Program-made: the position numbers and the translations under genes
Assembly: GCA_002049455.2 (NCBI GenBank)
Contig: KV918956.1
Span: forward strand, 1 to 64,000
Reading direction: 5' to 3'
Origin: Porphyra umbilicalis
Taxonomy: Eukaryota > Rhodophyta > Bangiophyceae > Bangiales > Bangiaceae
Length of the DNA stretch: 64,000 nucleotides
Shown: piece after piece, positions 52,495 through 63,285 of the stretch
Layout: each line of letters opens with the position of its first letter
Position numbering within the stretch: position 1 is the first letter of the stretch
Notes under the pieces: generated by a model
Databases searched by the model: none
Told to the model about the DNA's origin: nothing
Seen by the model: the letters and a program-made list of their open reading frames with translations, nothing else

Positions 52495-53603
52495 CGCCTG
52501 CGCAGGAGGGCTGTGTTCGTTTCAAACGACGACGCTTCCTGATCTGATTCTTGCATAGCCGTGCCCTATTGAACGCAGCTCGACGCAGCGACGCGGGTGT
52601 GACGGGCGAACAAAAACGCAACCCGCATGGGTCACGTGTGGGCCTAAGCCAACCCAGATGTGGCAAGGCGACAGCTGCCGAGTCCCTCATCGCTGTGCCG
52701 CACGACCTAAGAAGAAAGTGCACTGCGGCGTGGACGCCGCCGTCGAGAAGCAACCGTCACAGTCACCACCGGCGTCCACCACCTCAGCGTCCACCGCCGC
52801 CATCAACTCGCCACAAGCAGCGGCCAGCGGGACAACGGTGCCGCCGAGGTTCTCGACACCGTCGCCGGGGGTGGCTGCGTCAGGTGACGGTCGCCGCCGC
52901 CCACGCCGCGGCAAGGGCGGCGCAGGCGGCGGCTCGAGAAGTAGAGCGCCCGGCGAGGCAGCCGGCGATGAGCCTTCCAGAAAAGGGAGGGGGAGAGCAA
53001 GAGGCCGTGACACGCACAAGATGCGAAAGGGAAGGGGCTGTCGACCTCGAGTTGTTGTGCCCACGTCCCGAAGCGGCAAAGGCACTGAGACTCAAGTGCT
53101 CGTCAATACCTGGTACTGCGGAATGTAGTTGCCAGACGTCAAACACAAATCGTACTTTCTGTTGAAGAAAACAGTCCATCTGCACGCGAACGCCAGGGCT
53201 TCCCACGCCCGCTGCGACGCCCGCTGCCAACCAGCCGCTGCTTGTGTCGCATCCCACCCCCCCTTGCAGCCCACAAGAAAAGGCCTCTTGATTATGCCCC
53301 CAACCCCCTGACCCATCCGAAATGGCTGGCTTCCCGAGCACCCCCTACGCCTCCCCCGTCCCCAATTGCTCTCCCGCGTACCTCCTGCTCGACCGGGTCT
53401 ATATGCTCTCCCGCCCCCTCCCTTCTTCAACCCCATCGGCGAGCCGCCCACCCCCCCCTTCCATGTGACTCTGCTTTCCGTCGCCTTCGCGCCTTGATCA
53501 ACCTCGCGGACGGTCGCGTCTCGCTGCCGTCGCGTGGTTGGACGAGAATTTGTCGCCCGTGCGGGGGTGTTTTGTGCGTGCCCGGGAGGCCGCTGCATCC
53601 ATC
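52495..53603. other. 5' flank of the ankyrin gene, no other gene recognised
   Basis: Overlapping basic/Pro-rich frames at 52550-53170 have no motif. 53240-53480 is C/T-rich on the + strand and probably belongs to the promoter or 5' untranslated region of the ankyrin gene. Confidence 0.4.
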
Positions 53604-56168
53604 ATGGCGCCCGTCCACCACGCCACGCTGCAGGCGTTTCGCACCCGCGCGGCCTTCCGCCGCGACCGCTCCCCCTCCGAGATGGCTTGGTTGGCGGAAA
53701 AGGCGGCCAAGCACCCCGAGCTGCGGACATTGTCATTGAGTGAAGCCGGTCACACCGCCCTGCATGTGGCTGCTATCATGGGCGAGCCGCCGCTGGTGGT
53801 CGCGCTGCTCCAATCGGGCACGCCGGTGGACGTGACCACGTTGAGCGGCGACACAGCGCTGCTCTGTGCCGCCGAACGCCAGTGTGTGGCCGTCGTGGAA
53901 GCGCTGCTCGCTGGGGGCGCGGGGGTTGACGCGATGGCGGCCAACGGCTGGACGCCGCTCATGCGGGCGTCATCCCACGGCCGCCACGAGAATGTACGCC
54001 TGCTGTTGGCGGCACAAGCCAATGTGAACGTGGTGGCCAAGGACGGCTGGACGCCGCTCACGGTTGGAGTCCAGGCGCCAACCGACGCGCTGGCGGTGGT
54101 GCAGCAGCTGTTGAGGGCAGACGCCGACTTGACCGTCATCGGTGGGGGTGGTGCTCCGCCGTTGTTCCTGGCCGCCCAGCGTGGGGACGTGCCCGTCATG
54201 CAGCAGCTAATTGAGGCCAATGCACCACTTGAGGCCACCGCCAAAGACGGCAGCACATCCGTGTTGGTGGCCGCCCAAGAAGGACACCTGCCCGCTTTGC
54301 AGGCGTTGTTGGCGGCTGGCGCCAATGTCAACTCCACCCGCGACGACGGTAACACCGCCCTCCACATGGCCGCCTTGGGCGACCGCGTGCTTGTCATCAA
54401 GGCGTTGCTGGCTGCAAAGGCCACGTCGGCGTCACCCAACGCCAATGGCTACACCCCCTTGCATTTGGCCGCTGAGCGCTCCACGGGTGACGCGGCGGCT
54501 GCGTTGCTGCAAGCGGGGGCACCCGTCGACTCGACAACGTCCGATGGTACGACGCCCTTGCACTTGGCGGCATCGGAGGGCGAGCTAGATGCCGTCAAGG
54601 TGCTGCTTGATCACAACGCGTCGGTGGTCGCCGAAAACCATCGCGGCGTTACGCCACTCATGGAGGCGGTGACGGAGGGGCACTCGATGGTGACCGCCGC
54701 GCTTGTTGAGGCCACTCCAGATGTGGTGGCGGCAGCAGCGGCAGCGGGGCGGCTCGGCTTCACGTGCGTGGCTCAGGTGCTGGGACGTGCCGCCCAGCAA
54801 CGTGAGGGCCTAAATGGTCAACGCGGACGGTCGGGTGAGCCACTGCGGGGCGGAGAGGGAGGGGCGCTTGTTCGGGGCGGCTGCGAGGCGGGCACGACAG
54901 CCTCAATTGCACTCGTGGAGCTTGACAACGACCGAATACGGGCTGCTACGACCATGGAGCGGTGTACGACGGCGGCGGAGGAGACGGCGACAGCGGCCGC
55001 AGCGACGGCGGCTGGGAGCATCCTCGAGGCGGTGCATACGGACACGGACGACACGGAGGATTCCTCGAGGCCCCGGGGTCGGCCTGTGGCGCCACCGCCA
55101 ACGCGGGCTTGGCCGGCAGCGCCTGCAAGACCGGCGGCAAGGACAAGTGGTAGCGATAGCGACGCGAGCATCGACGAGGGTGGCGGTCGGCACCGCTACC
55201 TCGGACCGGGCCCCCAACAGACGGCTGCCCCCGCGGCGGCAGCAGCAGCAGCGGCAGGCCAAGCAGAAGGAGACGACATCCAGTCGCAGCGGCGGGCGTC
55301 CAAGCGGCGGCGGCGGCCGCCGCCTTCATGGGAGGGTGGTGTGGAGACGATGTCGGGCAACCTGGGCTCGTTGGCCGCGACGGGTCGCCGGCGCCAGCGT
55401 CGTGAAGGGGTAGTGCCAAGGAGCGGCCCTCCCGCGAAAGATCCCGCTCCCCGCCCGACGCGTAAGCCACGTGCCCCGAGTCGTCCTCGCGGCACACCGG
55501 TGGCCGAGCAACCGCCTGCCGGGACGTTTGCTTCACTACCTGCCGTAGTGTTGGCCGCCCCTGCACCCACTCCCTCGCCGGCCGCTCTTCCGCCGACTAC
55601 AACGCTGACAGTTCTTCCGCCGGTTGCGGGACGGGCCGCTCCGCCACCCCCTCAAGCATCCTCTACTCCGCCCGCCCAAGCACAGACCGCACCGCCTCTC
55701 GGTCCGCTTGCTGCTCCAGTTCCGGCTGCTCTGCCGCGGGCTGTCGCGCCCGCAGCTCTTCTACCGGCTGCCACTCCCGTGGCTGCAGTGTCGGCCGCCC
55801 CCCCGCTCGACGAAGCACCAGGTGTCCCGGCCGTCAAGGACGAGCAACGGGTCAAGCGGCCACCACACCCCAGTGTGCGGTCGGCCGACCCGGTGGCGCT
55901 CGCCGCGGCAGTGATTGCACACCTCGATCCCAACATTCCCAACGCCGACGCGGGTCGCCTGTCGTCGTTCTTGACGACGGCGGCCATGGAGGAGTCAATG
56001 TACGGTTTTGTTGCACTCGCCAAACCGCCCGCCGCCGTGGCGGAACGGCTGCTAGCGCAGTGGCCGCGGACAAAGGCGGGGCAAATTCCGATGGGTATCT
56101 TTGACTCGGTGCAGTCCGCGTTGGTGGCCATACAGGCGGCGGAGCCGCCAGACGGTGGAAAAGGGTGA
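53604..56168 (+). CDS. ankyrin-repeat protein with long Ala/Pro-rich linker and conserved-looking C-terminus
   Basis: 854 residues from the first ATG (53604); an upstream in-frame extension exists but lacks ATG. After a short N-terminal helix region, about ten ankyrin repeats occupy roughly residues 49-380, e.g. GHTALHVAAIMGEPPLVVAL, WTPLMRASSHGRHENVRLLL, YTPLHLAAERSTGDAAAALL and TTPLHLAASEGELDAVKVLL. They should form a protein-binding solenoid. A low-complexity segment follows with two basic clusters (QRRASKRRRRPP; RRRQRREG) that could act as nuclear localisation signals. The last ~95 residues are compact: DPVALAAAVIAHLDPNIPNA, GRLSSFLTTAAMEESMYGFV, RLLAQWPRTKAGQIPMGIFD. They look like a small helical domain unknown to me. 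No membrane segment and no introns. Partners cannot be told from sequence. Confidence 0.92.
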   Translation: MAPVHHATLQAFRTRAAFRRDRSPSEMAWLAEKAAKHPELRTLSLSEAGHTALHVAAIMGEPPLVVALLQSGTPVDVTTLSGDTALLCAAERQCVAVVEALLAGGAGVDAMAANGWTPLMRASSHGRHENVRLLLAAQANVNVVAKDGWTPLTVGVQAPTDALAVVQQLLRADADLTVIGGGGAPPLFLAAQRGDVPVMQQLIEANAPLEATAKDGSTSVLVAAQEGHLPALQALLAAGANVNSTRDDGNTALHMAALGDRVLVIKALLAAKATSASPNANGYTPLHLAAERSTGDAAAALLQAGAPVDSTTSDGTTPLHLAASEGELDAVKVLLDHNASVVAENHRGVTPLMEAVTEGHSMVTAALVEATPDVVAAAAAAGRLGFTCVAQVLGRAAQQREGLNGQRGRSGEPLRGGEGGALVRGGCEAGTTASIALVELDNDRIRAATTMERCTTAAEETATAAAATAAGSILEAVHTDTDDTEDSSRPRGRPVAPPPTRAWPAAPARPAARTSGSDSDASIDEGGGRHRYLGPGPQQTAAPAAAAAAAAGQAEGDDIQSQRRASKRRRRPPPSWEGGVETMSGNLGSLAATGRRRQRREGVVPRSGPPAKDPAPRPTRKPRAPSRPRGTPVAEQPPAGTFASLPAVVLAAPAPTPSPAALPPTTTLTVLPPVAGRAAPPPPQASSTPPAQAQTAPPLGPLAAPVPAALPRAVAPAALLPAATPVAAVSAAPPLDEAPGVPAVKDEQRVKRPPHPSVRSADPVALAAAVIAHLDPNIPNADAGRLSSFLTTAAMEESMYGFVALAKPPAAVAERLLAQWPRTKAGQIPMGIFDSVQSALVAIQAAEPPDGGKG

Positions 56169-57171
56169 GGCGAGGAGAGGAGTGAGCGGAAGGGGGGGTG
56201 AGCGGGTAGTCATGATGGGGGTGGATGACCCGCGACGGCAACCGGCCCCTCGGTGCAGTCGCGTGGTACTTCACGGTTCTCGTGCTATCGCTCGTTTGGG
56301 TGTGGTGCCACAGATGGCTTCCCAGCGACTACGGATGCACGGTACAAGAAAGGAGGGTGGCGGCGATACCGGATGCATCATCACCTGCGTCGCACGAACG
56401 AACAGAAATTGGTCCTCATTACTAGACTGGTCGGCCCAATTGGCCCAATTGCCTGCGATCTCTGCGGCACAGGGGCCGCTGTAGTAGGGGCCGCTGGAGG
56501 GGTCGGCGTCACTGGCGCTGTGCCACGTCTGTAGCCCACTTTTCCGCTTGAGCAGGATGGGGGTTGGCGGAACAGACGTCGTTCTGACATTGAGTTGCCT
56601 AATACCTTGGCGAGCTCTCCGCGCGCGCGCGGCCGCTGACTGCTGTGGCACCCCCGTTGACGTAGCGGAGCTGGCTGGCCGTGCCGCGGTGTAACAACCC
56701 ACCCATGGCCAACCGCCCAAAAAGGTCACGGACTGAGGCCCCTTCGCCCATCTCGCAGCAGCAACGACGAAAAATGCTTCCCTGGAGACAGCAGAGGACG
56801 CCCCGCCGACGACAGCTCGGCCCGCAGCGGGGGTCCCCGTGGGCGCGGCCACGAAGGACGGCGACGCGCCGCTGGTCGCTGCTGACGCCACCAGCGTGGG
56901 GTTCCAGGGGACACGCACAAAAGGTAACAGCAAAAGCCGACGGAAGACCCGTCCCGCGTGTCGGTCACAGACTCTAGCCAGTTATAAAAAGTTAGGCGGC
57001 AACGCCGCTACCCCGTCCACCCGCTGGTGGCGGCGACGCTCGCCCCCAACCCACGCCCTCCTCACCCCCAGTCCCCGACGCCCGTCCAACCCCCCCTCTC
57101 TCTTACCACACAGAGCCAACACAGAGCAGCCATCCCGCCGCGGCGGCCGTCAAACCCCCCCCCGCCCCAGC
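56169..57171. other. convergent spacer, no gene recognised
   Basis: Lies between the 3' ends of the ankyrin (+) and secreted-protein (-) genes. A 220-codon minus frame (56271-56933) is open but shows no motif. 57040-57170 is C-rich. Confidence 0.35.
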
Positions 57172-57858
57172 TCAACAAAACGCGCCGACGCAACACGCGT
57201 GCGTCCCCCCCGCGCGGCTCGCAATGCGCAGCGCCCCAAACTGCTCATACACCAACTCGCAATACGCCGGGCAGCAGCAGTAGCGGCGGCTGGTGCAGCC
57301 TGAGTGGTTCCACCACGACTGACACGCGTCCGCCTGGTGGCGGCACCGCAGCGAGCGGCCCGTCGTGCGCGACACGCTGCCCGTCGCCAGGAAGTGGCCG
57401 ACAAACTCTCCCAGATCCTCCCACTGGGCGGGCGTGAACGACACGTCCCCACCGCCGGGCGCGTACGACGGGGCGGCCCAGACGCGCGCCATTGCCGCAC
57501 CGAGGTTCCACATGAGCGGCCCGCCGCCGGCCGCCGCCTCAGCGTCGACAAAGGAGGCGTGGAGGCTCCACGCAAACGCCTGCCACTCGGCGAGGGTGAC
57601 GGTGACGGCCCCGTTTGACTGGCGGCCCGCCGTCGGCAGGGCGTCGATGGTGACGGGGGTGGCGCCCGTCGCAGCGGCAGGCGTCGCGTCGACGGGGGTG
57701 GCGGCGGCGGCGAGGCCGGCGGCAACCGCCGCTTGCCTCGCAGCGGCAGGGATTTTGGCGGCGAGGGTGGCGCCTGCAACAGCAGCCGACGCAGCCGGCA
57801 CGACGGCGGCAGCAACAACGGCGGCACCCGCCCACAGGGCCATCCACCTCAGCGTCAT
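57172..57858 (-). CDS. small secreted cysteine-rich protein
   Basis: 228 residues from ATG 57856-57858 to the stop at 57172. The N-terminus MTLRWMALWAGAAVVAAAVV followed by PAASAAVAGA is a clear signal peptide with AXA-type cleavage options. An Ala-rich stretch follows, then a region that looks folded: TVTLAEWQAFAWSLHASFVD, NLGAAMARVWAAPSYAPGGG and FTPAQWEDLGEFVGHFLATG. The last ~60 residues hold ten cysteines, in CRHQADACQSWWNHSGC, RRYCCCPAYCELVY and HACCVGAFC, enough for five disulfides. I know no family with this pattern. Likely an extracellular or cell-wall protein. Frames run open further upstream, but the signal peptide fixes this start. Confidence 0.72.
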   Translation of the reverse strand: MTLRWMALWAGAAVVAAAVVPAASAAVAGATLAAKIPAAARQAAVAAGLAAAATPVDATPAAATGATPVTIDALPTAGRQSNGAVTVTLAEWQAFAWSLHASFVDAEAAAGGGPLMWNLGAAMARVWAAPSYAPGGGDVSFTPAQWEDLGEFVGHFLATGSVSRTTGRSLRCRHQADACQSWWNHSGCTSRRYCCCPAYCELVYEQFGALRIASRAGGTHACCVGAFC

Positions 57859-58900
57859 GGCGCAAGCGCAGGGAAGGCGAGAACAAGCGAGGTCTTCGCG
57901 GTGGGTTGCGAACGGACAAGACCGCCGTCCGAGAAAAGGGCCGTCACGCAAGCCCCCGAGTGGGCTGCCTGGGGAGAAAGCACAAGGGGATGCGACGGTG
58001 AGGTGGAAGACGAAGAGCCTGCGACGGTGGGGAGGAAGCCCAAGAGGATGCGGCCGTGAAAAGGGATGCGGCAGAGGATGCGGGGCGTGAAGACGACGAG
58101 TGTGTGCGCCTATGGGTGGTGATGGGAGGGCACGGCTCCCTCCTCGTCGGGCGGCGGCGGCTTCATATACAAGCGCCACGGCCGCCGGCACTCGCGGCCG
58201 CTCCCCGTGGGAGGAGGCGCGGGGGGTGCGCTCGCCGACCCTCCCCCCCTGCCGCCCCTCGAGCGCAGCAGCGGCGTGGTGCGGCAGGTCATGCACCCCC
58301 CCCCCCCCCCCCTGACGCATCCCCAGCGGGATGCGGCCACCCCCGCCGCCCCCCCCCCGCACCGTCGCCCCCCGTTACGCGCGCCCGCGGCGGCGGCCAG
58401 TGGGCGCCGCCGCCATGGCCTCTACGCTGCCGTCCGTCCTCTTCCCCCCCCCCCCCCCGGGTGTGTGTTGATTCTCTCGCGGCCGCCACGGCGGCGCCTC
58501 TCGGGGCGACCCCGCACACTGCCCGTCGCCGCCCCCCGGCTCTGGCGACCACCGCGCTGCCACCGTCCCGCCACCCCAGACAGTCACACCCCCCCTCCCC
58601 CGCTCCCCCCCCCCGCCCTTCAGCACCCCCGCGCCGACCACACACGCGCCCACCGTCCACGCCCCGTGCCGCACGTCACAGCGGCACACGCACCGCCCGT
58701 CAGCCGACACATTACCTCTGCCGCCGACCGCACCGCGTCGGGCGCCGTCGGGGTGTGACGGGCTGCACCCCGCCGGCCGGCCGCCCCGCCGGCGGCGCCC
58801 GCTTGGCGGCGCGGGGAGCCGCCCGGGCCCGCCCGCGGATCCGTTGCCGTTGTGCGAGAGCGAGCCGGGCGTCGGGGGAGGATTCATGGGGAGGGGGTGC
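57859..58900. other. 5' flank of the secreted protein and GC-extreme DNA
   Basis: After about 300 bp of flank there are long C runs (58297-58311, 58446-58459). A minus frame at 58375-58926 contains NVSADGRCVCRCDVRHGAWT, which might be coding, but no family is recognised. Confidence 0.35.
58162..58169 (-). promoter_or_regulatory. possible TATA box
   Basis: TATATGAA on the minus strand in otherwise GC-rich DNA, about 300 bp upstream of the secreted-protein start. Position fits a promoter with a long leader; no other support. Confidence 0.25.
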
Positions 58901-60350
58901 AGGGGAGGAAGGGCGGGGCTCCCCACCCTTCCTCCCCCCCCGGAGGGAAAGGGCGCGCGCGCGCGTGTGTGGTTTGCTCAGGGGGGGGAGGGACACCGCC
59001 GCCGCGACCACGACCGCCGCCGACGGCCCGCCGGGTGACAGATCCCGCGTCACGCAGTCGCCGCCGCGCGGCGGCCGGTGCGTGCACGCGCGTGGCCGCG
59101 CGGCGGCCGCGGCCGCGGCGGCCGCGCGGGACGGCGGGCGGCCGCAGCGTCAGACGATGCGCGGTTGGCCGGCAGCCCGCTGCCCGCGTGGCGGGGCGGC
59201 GCAAAACGGCGCCGCGGCGGCCGGCCGCCCGCGCGGCAACGGCTGTCTGCCGGTGGGGGGGGCGTGTGCCCCTCGACGCACGCGCCGGGGAGGCGGGGGT
59301 GGGGGGGGGGGGGGGGGGGAGGGGACACTCGCGCCCAATGGGCGAGGCCGTCGGCCCTCTGCGATCCCGCGCGTGCCCACCGGGGGGCGGGTCGCGGGAG
59401 CGGCCGCCGCGCCGTCCCGTCAGCGCCGGCCGCGAGTGTCCGACGCGGGGGCGGGGGGGGTGCGACCGCCGCGGCGGCCGCGGTCGCCGCCGCCGCCGCG
59501 CCGGCGGTAGGTGCGCGCCCGCGCGCACGGCCGTAGCGCGCTGCTGCCGGCGGCGGGCATCCCACGGCGCCTTGCAGCAGCGGGCGGCCAATGGGCGTTG
59601 CAAACGCGGCGGTGGTGGTGGTGCCACCGCCGCCGCCGGGCGCCGCCGGTGCCGGCGTCGCGCGCGATGGCGCTGTCAGCCGGGGTCGGGGGGCCACCCC
59701 GTCACCGTTGCCCGCCGCGCCGCGGCGGCGCGACACGTCATTTGCCGCCACCACTGGCCGCTGCGGGCGGGCGCTGTGACCCTGATGTATGGGCCGCGCG
59801 CGCGCGCGCGCGTTGGCAAGTGACGGCGGGGTGCCGCCGCGGGCGGGCAGCCGCCGCCGGCGGCCACCGTCCTGGGCGGCCGCGGCAGCGGCGTCGGCGG
59901 CGGTGGCGGCGGCCAGAGAGGTCGCGGGGGCCACCCACGTTGGCCACGCAAGCCGTTGGCCCCGGCGGGCGGTGCCCCCCGTGCGGAAGCGCTGGCGGCG
60001 GAGCGGCGGGCAGGCGCCCCGGCCGAGGCCGCCCCTGGCGTGTGGGCGCAGCTGCCAGTGGGCGGGCGCCGCAGGCACCGACCTCATCCCAACCTCTCTT
60101 CCTCCGTCACTCATTTTACCCCCCGCGCGTGCCTTTGTTGTAGGCACGGACACGCCAGAGTGGTGCCGTGGGGACGCCCGTCGGGATCTCGTCTGCGCTT
60201 CTCAGCGACCGCCACTCGAGGCCCGACCCAGCCGCCGCAGGGACAACAGGGTGGCAGCTTTCGCGCCACTAGACGCCCGTCGACTCGGGTGGAGGGGCGA
60301 ACGTTGGGCGCGGACGGTGGGATGCGGGGGGGGAAGATGGGATGAGCCCC
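58901..60350. other. extremely GC-rich region, no gene recognised
   Basis: Dense CGG/GCC sequence with G and C runs (59301-59319). All six frames are open for long distances and are dominated by Arg, Ala, Pro and Gly. No frame gives a recognisable domain. A coding function is possible but cannot be supported. Confidence 0.4.
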
Positions 60351-62189
60351 TTTCGTGACACCTCAACCCGCCCACAGTTCTTGAGGGCAACCGCCTATGG
60401 GAGTCGCGGTCGCGCCGGCAGGCGTTGTCCAAGGGGGCACAAGAACTCCCGGTCGGCCCTCCACCATTGCGCAAGCGGGTTCTCGACGGCGGGCCGTCCT
60501 CGGCCGCCGCACGAGCGGGCGCAGCAGGCCGGTGTGTGCGGTGACTGGTGGCGGCAGTGGCGCGGTGGCAGCGGCGCGCGAGCGGGCGCAGAGGTGGCCG
60601 ACCCGCGGTGATGGGGGCCGGGCCCGTGGGGGTGTGCCCCGCCGACGCTGCTACCGCGCGGCCGCAATGTTTGGGTGGGGCGCGTGCGGGCGGCCGTGGT
60701 CGGCCCCGTCGGCAAGTGCCCAGGAGGCGGCAACTGTTTGACGGGCGCTCAAAGCCTCCGTCCCGACCGCGCTGGTGAGTGTCTGTGACGTCGACCGCCC
60801 CCGCAGCCGCCGCCGCTGCCTCTGGCCAGCGCTTCTACCCGCTGGCAGGGCGCCCAGAGACCTGTTCTTCGGTGACTGCCGGCCGGACGCGTGGCCAAGG
60901 CCGCCATCGGTGCCTGCAGGACCGGCTTCCATCGTCGACGCGTCCACCGCGGGGGCGGCTACAGGCAGTCACCGCCATTGGGCTGTCAGGGTGGCGCCAC
61001 GGTCGATGGCGGAGCTGCGGAAGGGCACGTCGCCAGCCCAGGCGTGGCGGGCGTGTGTCCTCCTTTCCCCCCGCGGGGAGGACGTTGACGGTTGGCTGCC
61101 TGACCGGCATTGCCACGGGCTGCTGACCGGTATTGCCACGAGCTGCTGACTGGCATTGCCACTGGCTACCTCCCCGCGTCGGCGGCGTCGGCTTTGCGAT
61201 GGGAGCTACTGGGAACGTCGGCCACGCCGTGACTGGTGACGGTGCAAGCAATAGGGGGGGCGCCTCCGCCACCGCCTCAGCCGTTGTGACGCGCTCCGCT
61301 CGCGCGCGCTGAACTCCAAAATTCGACCACGTGGACGCCATGGTGTCGAGCGCGAGCCTCGATGCGGTGGCGCAGAATCCGGCCGCCGCCAAGACGACTT
61401 TGGTGACGTTGACGTCAAGCGTCAAGAGATAGACGGAAAGCGCAGCGATGGCCGCATGTGGGATGGTAGTCACGACTTGAGAGCAGCCTGCCCATTGGCA
61501 TTGCGGCTGCAGTGTGTGTCTGCACGGCGCGGCACATCGCTTCACGGCACGGTTCGCGGGTGTGGCAGGAAAGGGGCACGGGGAGGGCATGCTATAGCAG
61601 CCGTGGACTGAAGTGTGAGGGAGTGCGCTGGCCATCAGAGAATGTCTGCTAGCGCGCAAGGCCCGCTGCTGCAGGTGCCCAGACGTGGTGCGTCGGGGCT
61701 CGCCCGCTGGTCCGCCGACAGAGAAAACGGCTTGCCTCCATGCATCGTGACCCAGATGTTCGTCGGGCCCACCGCTGCGGCTGAGGGCCCGGGAGGAAGA
61801 GAGCTACATAGGTGAGGAGATATATGGTCTGGAAAAAGGTAGCGCCCGCCTCGCGTGCATGCTCTGACGGAGCCTGATCGTCGATGACGGAGCGCGCTCG
61901 CGCCGGCATTGGGCCCGCCGCGACGCGCGGTCGGGGAGTGATGGGCCAGGGGCTGCCGCCTGCATGCATTGCAGACCCTTGATCCCCGTGGCGCTGAGAG
62001 GATTCCGTGGAAGAAGCGGCTACGGGGTCAAGACGCGTGTCAGGGGTGTGGCACTACCGCGGCCGCACGCGCTCACTGGATGGCATGGCGCTCCGTGCGT
62101 TACCAAGCCGATGGCTTGGTCTCGTCGCCACGACAGCACGGCTGTTACAGCCGACGCTTCGGTCCCTGGTGGACCTCGAGCGGGGGCGC
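60351..62189. other. no gene recognised
   Basis: A minus frame of 266 codons from an ATG at 61635 contains a hydrophobic stretch (AAIAALSVYLLTLDVNVTKV) but no family motif. A 23-bp tandem repeat lies at 61101-61168. Confidence 0.35.
61101..61168. repeat. three tandem copies of a 23-bp unit
   Basis: TGACCGGCATTGCCACGGGC-type units start at 61101, 61124 and 61147 with a few differences. Confidence 0.85.
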
Positions 62190-62363
62190 TGAGGGTCATT
62201 CTACACCAGCCCGAACGCCCCGAACGTCCGAACGCTGAACGGCCATATCAAAATCCCATTGGGCGACGTGGCCTCGGCTGGGATGCTTGGCCAATGGAAT
62301 TTCGATATGGCCGTTCAGCGTTCGGACGTTCGGGGCGTTCGGGCTGGTGTAGACTGACCCTGA
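62190..62363. repeat. 174-bp foldback (near-perfect inverted repeat)
   Basis: TGAGGGTCATTCTACACCAG at the left is mirrored by the right end, and the pairing continues through CCCGAACGCCCCGAACGTCC and CGAACGCTGAACGGCCATAT to within a short loop. Arms are about 75 bp. No target duplication was found. It is probably a MITE or an RNA-hairpin locus, lying about 70 bp from tRNA-Pro. Confidence 0.92.
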
Positions 62364-62429
62364 GTCCATTGGAGGGTAGAGAATAGACAGCGAAAAGACT
62401 TGAACAAAGAAACCGAGCAAAAACATTTG

Positions 62430-62514
62430 GGGGTGATCCGAGAATCGAACTCGGGACCTCGCGCACCCGAAGCGCGAATCATGAAGCGACAGTTGACCAC
62501 TAGACCAATCACCC
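62430..62514 (-). tRNA. tRNA-Pro(CGG) with a 13-nt insertion in the D-loop
   Basis: Acceptor GGGTGAT/ATCACCC pairs perfectly. D-arm TG GTCTAGTGGT is followed by 13 extra bases (CAACTGTCGCTTC) and then ATGATT. The anticodon arm is CGCGC TTCGGGT GCGCG (anticodon CGG), the variable loop AGGTC, and the T-arm CCGAG TTCGATT CTCGG. GGTCTAGTGGT|ATGATTC is the usual eukaryotic tRNA-Pro D-arm, so the 13 bases are an insertion inside an otherwise ideal cloverleaf. All remaining stems are intact, so the gene is presumably functional if the insertion is spliced out. The discriminator base is C. Confidence 0.93.
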
Positions 62515-63285
62515 GGTGATGGAGAACGCAAAATAATGCAAGCTCTGATAGTATGTTTTCTTGATCTCGTGGCAGGGCTGAGCCGTCCGGGAGGGGTGCG
62601 CAATCTGACGCTGAGTGAAATTTTGTAAAAGAGTATCACACGCGCGCACTCCGCCGCGTCGTCGTCTGTCCGCCCCGCTCGTCAACTGGTCCGATGCAGG
62701 AAGCCAAAGACTCTCCCGAGCGTGTTGGGCAAACCCGCCTCCCCCCACGTACCTAATAACCCGGCGCTGCTCGCACCGTCCCCCGGCGCGTCAGTCCCCC
62801 GCCGGCGCAAACAGCTCCCCCCCCCGCACACCCGTGCCCGCGCACGCCCTCCCCGCGTGCTCCCCCGCGCACCCGCGCCCGGTCTGACGTACGCCTTTCC
62901 CGCATGCTCCCCCGCGCCATCGCACTCGCTCCGACGCATCCCTCTTCCGCGTGCTCCGCTGGGCACGCGCCGCCTTGCCCGTTGCGGCGCACCCGCGCCA
63001 TCGCGCCCCTTGCTCAACGTGCGCCAGTGTGGCGGCAGCCGCCACGCGGCTCCGCCCCGACTCCCTCCAGTGTTACAATTCCCTCGTATCCTCCATCACC
63101 GGTCGTGTCGACCAATGATCCGCCGAGGTGCCATTTTTTGGATTTCCCGTGGCCAATCAATTGGCGTGCCCGTGTAAGTCGCGCGTGCCGAAGCAGCGGC
63201 GCTTCCACTGGGTCATGCCACCGTGGCGGGCGCGGCGCACCCGGCCACGCAACCACCCGCGCAGCCAGCGCGAGGACGCCATCGC
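62515..63285. other. no gene recognised
   Basis: C-rich on the + strand at 62740-63080. No motif in any frame. Confidence 0.4.

Noticed and set aside
59050-60153. 367-codon minus frame
   Set aside because: All six frames are open here and none has a domain; not supportable as a gene.
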